From the NCBI GenBank assembly GCA_013202185.1, contig JABMSA010000474.1, positions 1 through 7,251 of the forward strand: 7,251 nucleotides of DNA. The letters run 5' to 3'. This DNA is from Planctomycetota bacterium (lineage in GTDB: Bacteria; Planctomycetota; PUPC01; JABMSA01). Both the position numbers and the translations under genes were made by a program. A model generated the notes under the pieces. That model was not told the origin of the DNA. It worked only from the letters and a program-made list of their open reading frames with translations, and did no database searches. Within the stretch, counting starts at the first letter, position 1, and each line of letters begins with the position of its first letter. Below are positions 1-5,572 of the stretch, piece by piece.

Positions 1-6
1 TCCTTT
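1..6 (-). promoter_or_regulatory. possible ribosome binding site of a gene just outside the left edge
   Basis: Read on the minus strand the last six bases of the window are AAAGGA, a Shine-Dalgarno-like string. A minus-strand promoter lies about 160 bases upstream (165-194), so a gene beginning just beyond base 1 is plausible. Six bases at an edge are weak evidence. Two in-frame minus-strand ATGs at 28 and 33 also stay open to the edge, but neither has a Shine-Dalgarno sequence. Confidence 0.2.
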
Positions 7-164
7 GTATGCCGCACACCCACCACATGGCATGTGCCGGAAATGACGGGAATGGTAACTAACAAGATAGGTGGTCGACCATCGCCATCGTCACATCCTT
101 ATGTCCGACAGTTCTTGCGCGGCTCCGAATGTACGCTGCCGGAACGCGTGCGCTCACGTACTCT

Positions 165-194
165 ATTTTGCCACGAAGCGGCCATGAATGTCAA
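165..194 (-). promoter_or_regulatory. sigma70-like promoter reading towards the left edge
   Basis: On the minus strand there is a perfect -35 box TTGACA (194-189), an 18-base spacer, and CAAAAT (170-165) as -10, matching TATAAT at 4 of 6 positions. The -35 box is preceded by a run of A and C (revcomp of the GGGTTTTTT at 195-203), which gives some upstream A content. Transcription would start near 157 and leave the window. There is no minus-strand ORF of consequence in 1-157, so the target gene would lie outside. This is the best promoter match noticed in the window. Confidence 0.5.
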
Positions 195-410
195 GGGTTT
201 TTTCCGGCGGCCGGGCCGGGTGGGTCGGTGGGCAGGCGGTACGGTCCGGAGGGCGGGCAGGATTCCGCGTACTCGGAAGTCCGTTTGCGGACCCGGAAGT
301 CCGTTCAAAGTCTCGTCCGCCCCCGAGACGGGGACGGCCGAGCTGCGAAGCCCGCCCCTACCGTACGCACGCGCGTTTTCTGTGGGTCTGTGGGTCGATG
401 GGATGGATGT
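180..410. repeat. gene-free stretch of short direct and inverted repeats
   Basis: No credible gene is seen here; all reading frames give arginine- and proline-rich nonsense typical of GC-rich shadows. The stretch has internal symmetry. The 12-mer CGGAAGTCCGTT occurs at 274-285 and 294-305. GTCCG-TTTG-CGGAC (279-292) and GTCTCG...CGAGAC (310-329) are small hairpins. An outer imperfect inverted repeat pairs 239-258 with 350-366: both arms share GTACGGT and GGGCGGGC and differ by a four-base insertion. A short tandem of TGGGTC-like units lies at 383-396. The nested symmetry looks like the remains of a small non-coding mobile or folded repeat, but no transposase or known family can be assigned. 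Confidence 0.45.
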
Positions 411-432
411 AAAGATCATGTTGTGGGAGGGA

Positions 433-450
433 AACTTTTTGCAAAAAGTT
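433..450. repeat. 18-base perfect palindrome
   Basis: AACTTTTTGCAAAAAGTT is its own reverse complement and sits in the gene-free region. It is AT-rich within GC-rich surroundings. It could be a repeat-family core, a bidirectional terminator element (T run on either strand after a weak stem) or a protein-binding site. Nothing in the window decides between these. Similar palindromes are scattered between genes in many bacteria, as far as I recall. Confidence 0.5.
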
Positions 451-508
451 CTCTGCCAATAATGCTCGTCCCACCGTCCAAGACGATTGTCATTGAGCGA
501 TTTATCCC

Positions 509-550
509 GACGAGCGCCTTCGCTCGTCTGCCTGCCTTCCGAGGCAGGCA
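509..550. repeat. two abutting perfect hairpins
   Basis: Two stem-loops lie back to back with no base between them. The first is GACGAGCG-CCTT-CGCTCGTC (509-528, 8-bp stem, 4-base loop). The second is TGCCTGCC-TTCCGA-GGCAGGCA (529-550, 8-bp stem, 6-base loop). Both stems are perfect and GC-rich. No T run follows on the plus strand, so a standard terminator is unlikely. The layout resembles REP/BIME-type intergenic repeats. No transposase is present in the window. Confidence 0.55.
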
Positions 551-584
551 AACTCTTGGGCTTTCGGAGTGGGTAGCTCCGGTC

Positions 585-612
585 TCTCTTCTCTCCGTGC
601 CCTCCGTGGTTG
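585..612 (-). repeat. CACGGAG-type intergenic repeat
   Basis: On the minus strand the sequence reads ACCACGGAGGG-CACGGAGAG-AAGAGAG: CACGGAG occurs twice with a 10-base period (609-603 and 599-593), followed by a degenerate GA-rich unit. Runs of ACCACGGAG/CACGGAG-like units are a frequent low-complexity intergenic repeat in many environmental bacterial genomes (recalled, not searched). Only two clear copies remain here. Confidence 0.4.
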
Positions 613-639
613 GCTCCGGTTTCATGCTCCAGACACAAT

Positions 640-668
640 TGCACTTTCCCCCGGTTTGTGTTAGTATG
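640..668 (+). promoter_or_regulatory. extended -10 promoter candidate for the URO-D gene at 820
   Basis: TTGCAC (640-645) is followed by a 17-base spacer and TAGTAT (663-668). TGT immediately precedes the -10 box and gives the extended -10 TGn signature. The match is 3 of 6 for the -35 box and 4 of 6 for the -10 box, with ideal spacing. Start would be near 675, leaving an untranslated leader of about 145 bases. An alternative -10 (TAGAAT, 752-757) has no good -35 box. Confidence 0.4.
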
Positions 669-724
669 TAACTGACCAAGGAGAAAAAGCCCATTACAAA
701 ACAACGACCGCGCCCTCGAAAACC

Positions 725-757
725 GATCCGGATCATAGATCAGGATTCTGGTAGAAT
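725..757. promoter_or_regulatory. small inverted repeats in the leader, possible operator
   Basis: The leader of the URO-D gene contains the palindrome GATCCGGATC (725-734), a further GATC at 738-741 and ATTCT-GGT-AGAAT (745-757). Short dyads this close to a gene start can be regulator sites, but each is short enough to occur by chance and no regulator gene is present. Confidence 0.15.
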
Positions 758-805
758 TGTGAATGAAAGAAACAAGGCCCCGCGACCGAGCCCCTGACGG
801 ATCTT

Positions 806-810
806 GAGGA
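806..810 (+). promoter_or_regulatory. ribosome binding site of the URO-D gene
   Basis: GAGGA lies 9 bases before the ATG at 820. A nearer ATG at 814 runs into TGA after two codons, so this site supports the start at 820. Confidence 0.6.
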
Positions 811-819
811 AAACATGCG

Positions 820-1866
820 ATGACTTCACGTGAACGTATCTTGACGACGCTGGCGCACCGGGAGCCCGACCGGGTGCCCATAGGCTTCGAGGCACATGGC
901 GACCTCGCACAGATGCTGATGGACCACTTCGGGGTCGAGGATCGTCTTGGGCTTTTCCGCGCTATCGGGATCGACGGTTTCTCGGTAAATGTCGAGTCGT
1001 ACGTCTTTCCCACGTATGTCGGTCCGGAGCCCTCGACGCTGGCAGACGGCACGAAATGCGATTTCTGGGGGATCGACTTCCATCAGCGCAACCTGCCATT
1101 GGGATTCGCCCAGACAGCGGCCGACCTGGATCGTTACCGGTGGCCCTCGGCGGATTGGTTCACTTACGATGATGTCAAGGAAAGATGCTTGAGGATCAAG
1201 GAACTGGGGATCCCGACGGTGGGCGGCGAGGGTGGCTGCGGCATCTACCACACCATCAACATGCGCGGCTATGCGCAGACGATGATGGACCCGCTGGTCA
1301 ACCCGGCGCTCACGCATGCGTACATGGAGCGGATGGGCGATTTCTTTGTCGACTGGAACGAGCGCTGGCTGTCGGCCGCTGAGGGGGAGTTCGACATTTT
1401 CCGCTGCGGGGACGAGGTCGGCGGCAACGACAGGATGCACTGCGCACCCGAGATCTGGTGCGAATTCCACAAGCCTCAGCTCAGGCGCGTCTTCGCGGTT
1501 GCCAAGAAGCACGGGCTGAAAATATGGTTCCACTGCTGCGGATGCTGCCGCCCAGTGCTCGAAGACCTGATCGAAATCGGCGTGGACCTGTGGGACTCGG
1601 TGCCGGGTTATGTGGCGGGGAACGACCAGGCTGCGCTCAAGCGCGAGTTAGGTGACCGGCTGGCGTTCATAGGGGGCGTAAACACCTTGACGGTTGTCCG
1701 CTCGGGCACTCCGCTGCAGGTGCGCGAGGAGGTGAGACGCTGCCTGGACATCTTTGCTCCGGGCGGGGGATACATTCTGGGCGGCGGTCACGGCTTGTTC
1801 GATGACACCCCGATAGAGAACGTCGTGGCTATGTTCGAATCAGCACTCCGCTACGGCGCTTACTGA
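820..1866 (+). CDS. uroporphyrinogen-decarboxylase-family (MtaA/CmuA-like) protein
   Basis: This 348-residue cytoplasmic TIM-barrel protein belongs to the URO-D superfamily, whose members include haem-pathway decarboxylases and corrinoid:thiol methyltransferases. The N-terminus MTSRERILTTLAHREPDRVP is the standard opening of the methyltransferase-like branch. The mid-domain CGDEVGG (residues 196-202) matches the family GDD-x-G-x-Q strand. HCCG (238-241) is the H-x-C zinc site used by methyltransferases to activate a thiol. The usual final Cys ligand is replaced by His in GGGHGLFDDTP (H324), as in many uncharacterised members. The conserved DLIEIGVD helix-strand follows at 249-256. Length is normal. 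Haem-type decarboxylation is unlikely because the gene stands alone without other haem genes; a methyl-transfer role is inferred, and the substrate is unknown. The Cys-rich HCCGCC run (C239, C240, C242, C243) is unusual. The gene is monocistronic from the visible context and convergent with the minus-strand cluster. Confidence 0.9.
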   Translation: MTSRERILTTLAHREPDRVPIGFEAHGDLAQMLMDHFGVEDRLGLFRAIGIDGFSVNVESYVFPTYVGPEPSTLADGTKCDFWGIDFHQRNLPLGFAQTAADLDRYRWPSADWFTYDDVKERCLRIKELGIPTVGGEGGCGIYHTINMRGYAQTMMDPLVNPALTHAYMERMGDFFVDWNERWLSAAEGEFDIFRCGDEVGGNDRMHCAPEIWCEFHKPQLRRVFAVAKKHGLKIWFHCCGCCRPVLEDLIEIGVDLWDSVPGYVAGNDQAALKRELGDRLAFIGGVNTLTVVRSGTPLQVREEVRRCLDIFAPGGGYILGGGHGLFDDTPIENVVAMFESALRYGAY

Positions 1867-2220
1867 GTACAAAGAGGCCTGGGCCGCATCAAACAGGAGA
1901 CCGGGCACGGGACGACGCTCGGCGGATCGTGGAGCGATACCGGTGAGTTTGTGGCCTTCGTTAACGACGGGAGCAGTGGGCCCCTGGGCGAACGGACCGG
2001 CGCACCGACTGGCGCGTTGACACTGGCGGAATGGCGCGCGATGGGGTATGACAAACACTCCGTATTTGCCGATCCGCTGTTCACGGCGCCGGAAGATCGT
2101 GACTACCGGGTAAGATCCGGGTCGCCGGCGCTCGAACTCGGGTCTGAAAACTTTGCCATGGACACGTTCGGGCTGCTGCCGGACTCTCCCCGCAAATGGG
2201 AGGAGCGGCGCCCGCGTTGA
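1867..2220 (+). pseudogene. C-terminal remnant of a right-handed beta-helix protein
   Basis: The frame continues open straight after the URO-D stop, in the same frame, for 117 codons to TGA at 2218. The last third reads like the C-terminal cap of secreted right-handed parallel beta-helix (pectate-lyase-fold) proteins: LAEWRAMGYDKHSVFADPLF, then a PEDRDYRVRSGSPALELG segment and NFAMDTFGLLPD. In intact relatives this cap (S-W-x-x-G-x-D-x-H-S...DP-F...GSPA-x-x-LG) ends proteins of many hundreds of residues. Here the signal peptide and the helix coils are missing. The only usable in-frame start, GTG at 1951, has no Shine-Dalgarno sequence. I read it as a decayed gene end left after deletion or insertion of the upstream DNA. 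It could be translated as a short peptide, but no function is expected. Confidence 0.65.
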
Positions 2221-2252
2221 CCTCAGCCGCCCGGCTATCCCGTACCCGCGCG

Positions 2253-4286
2253 CTAACCCAGCCGATACACGTGCCCGGCCTCGAGCCGCAGTTGGCCTTC
2301 GGCCTGGAACCGCGCGTCCGTTTCCACATCCTTCACTTTTCCGGCGTATTCCATTTCGGCGTCCTCGAAGGCCCAGATGACGGCCGGCTGGTCGTCTTCG
2401 TTCAGCCAGAGGGCGTACTTGCCGCCTTCGGTCACACGCAGTCGGTGCATGTGGGGCAGTGCGGCGTTGTAGAGGTGGTTCACGCGTCCGTATTCTTCGG
2501 CGAGGTCGCCGCCGGGCACTTCCTGCCCGTGCCAGGGGTCGGCGCCCATCCCGGGGATTGCCCGGTGACCGGCCAGCCAGAAGTAGAGCCGGGGGCTCAC
2601 CCGGTCTTCAGTGAATACCGGGTCGCTGTGGAAAGCGGGGCTGGTATCGAACTGGGCAAATGCCTCGTCGTTGCGGACGGTGTCTTCCCACAGGCGTCGG
2701 CGGAAGCTGTCGCCCTTGAAGCTGTAGATCCCGACTTGCGACACGCCGAAGATGGTCACGACCTCACAGCGGAACTTGAAGCCGTATTTCTGCAATTCGG
2801 ACTGCAGCGTCCATATCTCGTCGGCCTGCGGGGCCTTGTCGGGCGCCTGCCAGTCGACGCAAGTCAGGCCGAGGTTCTGATACGAATCGTAAAAGAGGTT
2901 GTCGAGGCCGGTGTCGTCTTTGACTTTCTTGAGCTGTTCGAGGATGTGCTCGCGGAATCCGGTGCGCATGCGCCCGCACTGAAGGATCTGGTAGCCGCCG
3001 TCCCACGGATCGCCGTTTTGCTCACGGAGGAGCCACTCGGGATGTTCCTTCCACACGGGAGAGAATTTTGAGAACTGGAACCCGGCCCACTGAAAGACTT
3101 CCATCCCCAGCGCATGGGCGGCGTCTATCAGGCGTTTCATTCCCTCGTTGCCGCCGAACCGGTCGTCGTAGCGAAAGGCGTAGGGCGTGCAGATGTTCCC
3201 CGGCAGCTCGTTCGGGTCGCCGGTCACGCCTTCCCAAACACCATGGGTGTAAATGGCTTTGAAACCGAGCTTCGCGAACGTCGGGAGTGCCTTTATCATC
3301 GCCTCGTGCCAGGTTTTGCCCAGCCGCTTGTATTCGCCGTCCCACAGGTGCAAGTGGACAATCGGCATCGGCACTTCGGGCTTGAAGTCGTAGCCGGCGC
3401 GAATGCGGCGGCGCACCTCGGCAAAACAGTCCAGCCACAGGTTGCGGCGTTCGTGCTTCTTCAGTGGCCGGGGATGGCGATACACCAGCAGTTTGCGCTC
3501 GGGCGGCCTGGCCGCCTCTGTGAGGGGGAAGAACGGCCGGTCGGTATAGTGGATGACGTTCTCGTCGGCGAATTTGTCGAGCCGGGCGCGGGTCAGCGAG
3601 GGGCGCTCGGCGAACAGGCACATGGCGAGGTCGCCTTTCGCCTGGAAATCGCAGATCGCGGCCCCTGCGGCGCGGGGGAGCATGTCCAGCGGGCACGATT
3701 CGGTCGAGCCCTCGGTTGTTTCAGTCACGAATTTCTCGATGGTGCTGAAAACGCTGTCGGCCTCGACTTCCTGGTCGGAGTTGATCGCCGACACATCCTG
3801 CTGGATCAGTGTGCAGCCCGCGGCTTCGCCGCCGATCTCCCAGGTTGTGTCTTCGATGAGCCAGTGGATGGGATGGCCGGGGCAGTCCGCCTCGATCCGC
3901 ATTGCCAGGCCGGTCCACATGTTTTCAAAAACGGCTTCGGTGATCGGCCTGAAGCTCCATCGGAAGGTTGCCGTGGGCTTCTTCAGTCGGCGAGGTTTGA
4001 TCCGCGAGTCGCCCATGGAGTCGGCCTGCTGGTTTCGCGGCATGCAGCGCCCGGCGGCTGTGACCGTGATCGTCACGCCGCAGCCGTCTTGCTTGACCGC
4101 GTCGAGCACAAACTCGTCAAATTGCACACCGGTGTCGGATTCGGCGTAAAACGTCCACGGCAACTGCGGGCTCCGGAGCGGGGTGCCTTGGAATGTCACT
4201 TCGCCGATTCCCATGAATCGCTCGCCATCGAGGGCGACTTGCAGTGTGAATCCATTATCGAACTCGAGAATGTTGTCGGTCATCAT
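2253..4286 (-). CDS. glycosidase-like TIM-barrel protein (GH36/GH-D-clan-like), uncharacterised
   Basis: A 677-residue protein without a signal peptide, so probably cytoplasmic. Residues 1-260 look like a beta-sandwich domain (many short strands, few helices), as found ahead of the barrel in alpha-galactosidase-type enzymes. Residues 300-620 look like a (beta/alpha)8 barrel: VHLHLWDGE (310-318), FKAIYTHGVWEG (342-353), GMEVFQWAGF (394-403) followed by HPEWLL (415-420) and a NGDPWDGGY loop, CGRMRTGFREHILEQL (437-452), then LDNLFYDSY (461-469). In GH36/GH31-like enzymes the Asp after such a hydrophobic strand is the nucleophile, so D467 is the candidate; E508 (RCEVV) could be the acid/base. Residues 620-677 form a small beta-rich end domain. 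A glycosidase role is inferred from this pattern; family and substrate are not assigned. It is the last gene of the minus-strand set, 57 bases after the URO-D chimera, so co-transcription is likely. Two ATGs in a row open the gene (4286 and 4283). Confidence 0.75.
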   Translation of the reverse strand: MMTDNILEFDNGFTLQVALDGERFMGIGEVTFQGTPLRSPQLPWTFYAESDTGVQFDEFVLDAVKQDGCGVTITVTAAGRCMPRNQQADSMGDSRIKPRRLKKPTATFRWSFRPITEAVFENMWTGLAMRIEADCPGHPIHWLIEDTTWEIGGEAAGCTLIQQDVSAINSDQEVEADSVFSTIEKFVTETTEGSTESCPLDMLPRAAGAAICDFQAKGDLAMCLFAERPSLTRARLDKFADENVIHYTDRPFFPLTEAARPPERKLLVYRHPRPLKKHERRNLWLDCFAEVRRRIRAGYDFKPEVPMPIVHLHLWDGEYKRLGKTWHEAMIKALPTFAKLGFKAIYTHGVWEGVTGDPNELPGNICTPYAFRYDDRFGGNEGMKRLIDAAHALGMEVFQWAGFQFSKFSPVWKEHPEWLLREQNGDPWDGGYQILQCGRMRTGFREHILEQLKKVKDDTGLDNLFYDSYQNLGLTCVDWQAPDKAPQADEIWTLQSELQKYGFKFRCEVVTIFGVSQVGIYSFKGDSFRRRLWEDTVRNDEAFAQFDTSPAFHSDPVFTEDRVSPRLYFWLAGHRAIPGMGADPWHGQEVPGGDLAEEYGRVNHLYNAALPHMHRLRVTEGGKYALWLNEDDQPAVIWAFEDAEMEYAGKVKDVETDARFQAEGQLRLEAGHVYRLG

Positions 4287-4289
4287 GTT

Positions 4290-4298
4290 TCCTTTCCG
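4290..4298 (-). promoter_or_regulatory. ribosome binding site that favours the second ATG of the glycosidase-like gene
   Basis: On the minus strand CGGAAAGGA (4298-4290) precedes ATGATG. AGGA is 3 bases from the ATG at 4286 and 6 bases from the ATG at 4283. The second spacing is closer to the usual optimum, so the protein may start one residue later than annotated. Confidence 0.5.
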
Positions 4299-4343
4299 GT
4301 TTGTTTCATCACGGGCTGCCGTATGATCGAGATTTCACTGTGC

Positions 4344-5492
4344 TTATCGGGTGCCGCCCCCCGGCCTTCGCGCCGAGAACAGAGCGATGATATTGGCCGC
4401 CGGCACGTCATCCGGCAGCGAGTGCGCTGCGGCGCATATGTAGCCCCCGCCGTCACACAGGATCGCCATGCGCTCTTCCGTTTCCGCCGCCACTTCCTCC
4501 GGGCTCCCAAAAGGAAGCAGCCATTGGAGATCGATTCCACCGTGGTAGCACAGCCGGCCGGCGGCGTTTGGCTGAATTGGATTCAGGACGTCGATGCCGA
4601 TGTCGATGAAATCCTCGATGAGCTTGGAAACGGCGCCGCATGAGTGGTGGTGGATATAGGAGTCGGGTGCCACCTCGTGGAGTCGCCCGTATTGCGCCAC
4701 GTAGTATGGCCTGAGCACGTCGCGGAACGTCCCCGGCGACATGAAGAGGTCCGTCTGGATGGCCAGATCGTCGCCGAAGCAGAACAGGTCAATGTATGGC
4801 GCCAATGGCCGGGCCGTGACTTCGATTCTATGAAGTTTTTCTTCCAACCAGACGTCGCACAGGGCGCGAACTATATCCGGCTCGGCGATCAGATCTATGG
4901 CGGTCTGCTCATAGCCGCGCAGCCAGCATGCCGTCTCAAAGAAGCCGCAGTCAAGCCAGCACGAGGTGGCATAGCCCTGTGCGCGGTATGACTTCGCCGT
5001 TTCCAGCATCCAGTCGAGATGCTTGGGCGGAGACGGACGGCTCGGTCGCATTTCCCTTATCTCGCGCAGCGTGGCGTTAGCCAGGGGGAACTCCCTGCGG
5101 ACGCCGGGCGTCTTTATGCTGCGGTCGGTGCGGGGCCTGCTCTCGCGGACGAGATTCTCCGCGTGGGCCATTCGGTCCAGGACATCGCTTTTGCCGCTCT
5201 TCGGTTTGGCTGCGATTGTCACGCCTACCAGAACAAGCTCAACACCCAGAAGCATCAGTGCAGTCGCGAGAAGACCGTAACGGGAAAGCAGACGTCGGCC
5301 ACTCCCCTGGCTCTCGCGAGTCTTCTTCACGTCACCACGTAGCGTTCCCGGCCAGAACAGCAAAGCAACCCAGATTGCAGCGGGCCAAGCCACGATCTCC
5401 TGGTTGCCATTGCCCAACAAGAGCACGCCGATGCCGGCCGTCAGCCCGAACATGATGGATGCAAGACGTTGGTGTCCTGAAGCTGATTTCAT
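4344..5492 (-). CDS. chimeric protein: three membrane helices fused to an N-truncated URO-D domain
   Basis: The reading frame codes for 382 residues made of two unrelated parts. Residues 1-95 carry three hydrophobic segments (about 11-27, 33-48 and 72-94) separated by a basic loop (DVKKTRESQGSGRRLLSR), predicting a small inner-membrane protein. From about residue 125-135 (FPLANATLREI) the sequence follows the URO-D family to the end: LRGYEQTAIDLI (191-202), FGDDLAIQ (239-246), MSPGTFRDVLRPYY (251-264), HSCG (283-286, zinc-type H-x-C), DIGIDVLNPIQP (297-308), and GGYICAAAHSLPDDVP (349-364) with H357 at the usual third-ligand position. The normal first ~100 residues (the R-E-R-x-x-A-L-x-H-x-x-P-D-R-x-P opening) are absent. 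Compared with the paralogue at 820, 13 residues are missing between NPIQP and HGG. Shine-Dalgarno is weak (GGA, 8 bases before ATG). It may be a fusion pseudogene, a membrane-tethered derivative, or an assembly join; I favour gene decay after deletion. Confidence 0.7.
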   Translation of the reverse strand: MKSASGHQRLASIMFGLTAGIGVLLLGNGNQEIVAWPAAIWVALLFWPGTLRGDVKKTRESQGSGRRLLSRYGLLATALMLLGVELVLVGVTIAAKPKSGKSDVLDRMAHAENLVRESRPRTDRSIKTPGVRREFPLANATLREIREMRPSRPSPPKHLDWMLETAKSYRAQGYATSCWLDCGFFETACWLRGYEQTAIDLIAEPDIVRALCDVWLEEKLHRIEVTARPLAPYIDLFCFGDDLAIQTDLFMSPGTFRDVLRPYYVAQYGRLHEVAPDSYIHHHSCGAVSKLIEDFIDIGIDVLNPIQPNAAGRLCYHGGIDLQWLLPFGSPEEVAAETEERMAILCDGGGYICAAAHSLPDDVPAANIIALFSARRPGGGTR

Positions 5493-5572
5493 CTGAGCAT
5501 TCCAAGTGTTCTGTTGAGTCCGGATTTCCGGTTCCTGAGGGGACCGAACTCACATTCACGGTGGGCCTGCAA

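Noticed and set aside
679..738. Leader peptide starting at ATT after AAGGAG (679-684)
   Set aside because: ATT is a very rare start, the frame stops after 14 codons and the sequence has no attenuator-like composition.
99..1052. Long minus-strand reading frame overlapping the leader and URO-D gene
   Set aside because: Basic, low-complexity translation with no family pattern, overlapping the well-supported URO-D gene; it is a shadow of GC-rich DNA.
1864..2220. Stop-codon readthrough making a URO-D/beta-helix fusion
   Set aside because: The URO-D protein ends at the normal family length and nothing suggests UGA recoding. Frame continuity is explained better by chance plus the open frame of the remnant.
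2195..2260. Convergent terminator between the beta-helix remnant and the glycosidase-like gene
   Set aside because: GC-rich short stems are present, but none is followed by a T run on either strand.
3114..4643. 509-codon plus-strand frame opposite the glycosidase-like and URO-D genes
   Set aside because: It spans two recognised minus-strand genes and their gap, shows no domain pattern and has no ribosome binding site; an antisense shadow.
5493..5572. Promoter or terminator in the 80-base gap before the chimeric gene
   Set aside because: No convincing -35/-10 pair on the minus strand and no stem followed by a T run; nothing could be supported.
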